Source: Cristatella mucedo (taxonomy: Eukaryota; Bryozoa; Phylactolaemata; Cristatellidae). From it: DNA of 64,000 nt. The DNA is taken from assembly GCA_009760855.2 (NCBI GenBank), contig WPIO01000051.1:1294001-1358000 (forward strand), written 5' to 3'. Under the pieces are notes generated by a model. That model searched no databases and had not been told where the DNA came from. It saw nothing but the letters and a program-made list of their open reading frames with translations. Numbering within the stretch: the first letter of the stretch is position 1; each line of letters begins with the position of its first letter. Positions 63,675-64,000 of this stretch are shown here, one piece after another. The translations under genes and the position numbers were made by a program.

Positions 63675-64000
63675 GGCGGCCGCTCTCGGCTGACGGTCGG
63701 ACTCCAGACGCTGCGTCGTCAGCGGGCAGCGGCGGTGGCGGGCGTCGACGACGGCCGCGAAAGTGACCACTCACGACAGTGGCCTGTCTAGACGGCGACG
63801 GTGCTGGCAGGCGCGGACCTGCTGGTGGACGGACGGATGGCGAAGCGGCGGCGAAGCGACTAGGCGGCCAGCGGAACGGCTAGGGAGCGGGCATGCTCAG
63901 ACACGTACCTCTTCGATTCCCTCTCCGAGTCGCTTGCCTCAAGCGCCGACTCGCGGCTGCCAGCGAGCGGCTAGGGGCGTGCTGCTGTCGTTCGGCCGAG

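Overview
This is a eukaryotic, animal-type genomic window. Genes are split by GT-AG introns, and the sequence is full of tRNA-derived SINEs, L2/CR1-type non-LTR retrotransposon copies ending in ATT repeats, and very long (CT)n/(GA)n tracts. I see no prokaryotic gene organisation, rRNA, functional tRNA or CRISPR array. The phylum cannot be fixed from the sequence; an invertebrate animal is the best reading.

The centre of the window is a convergent (tail-to-tail) pair of paralogous multi-exon genes that no single open frame reveals. I assembled both from splice sites, intron phases and mutual homology. Gene A (+ strand, 21737-41594, 16 exons) encodes a 681-residue type I membrane protein. Gene B (- strand, 63674-44921, 14 exons) encodes a 657-residue paralogue. 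Both frames run unbroken from ATG to stop. Each has a signal peptide, a short Cys-containing N-terminal segment, two tandem copies of a beta-rich module, a third C-terminal extracellular module and one membrane helix at the extreme C-terminus. Six ectodomain cysteines are in matching positions. The modules resemble, from memory, animal secreted/membrane proteins labelled 'LolA-like domain'; this name is unverified and the function is unknown. Thirteen intron positions and phases are shared. Gene A has two extra short introns, and gene B uses one GC-AG intron.

Layout: 1-21.2 kb is repeat-rich DNA without a convincing host gene. It holds L2 copies, including a nearly complete but broken EN-RT element at 10.28-13.5 kb, plus SINEs and minisatellites. 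21.2-22.6 kb is a GC-rich block with inverted repeats around the start of gene A. 21.7-41.6 kb is gene A; its introns contain a second LINE family (25.7-28.45 kb), SINEs and CT/GA tracts. 41.6-44.9 kb is the space between the two 3' ends. 44.9-63.7 kb is gene B, whose introns contain more L2 copies and microsatellites. 63.4-64 kb is GC-rich and probably the promoter side of gene B.
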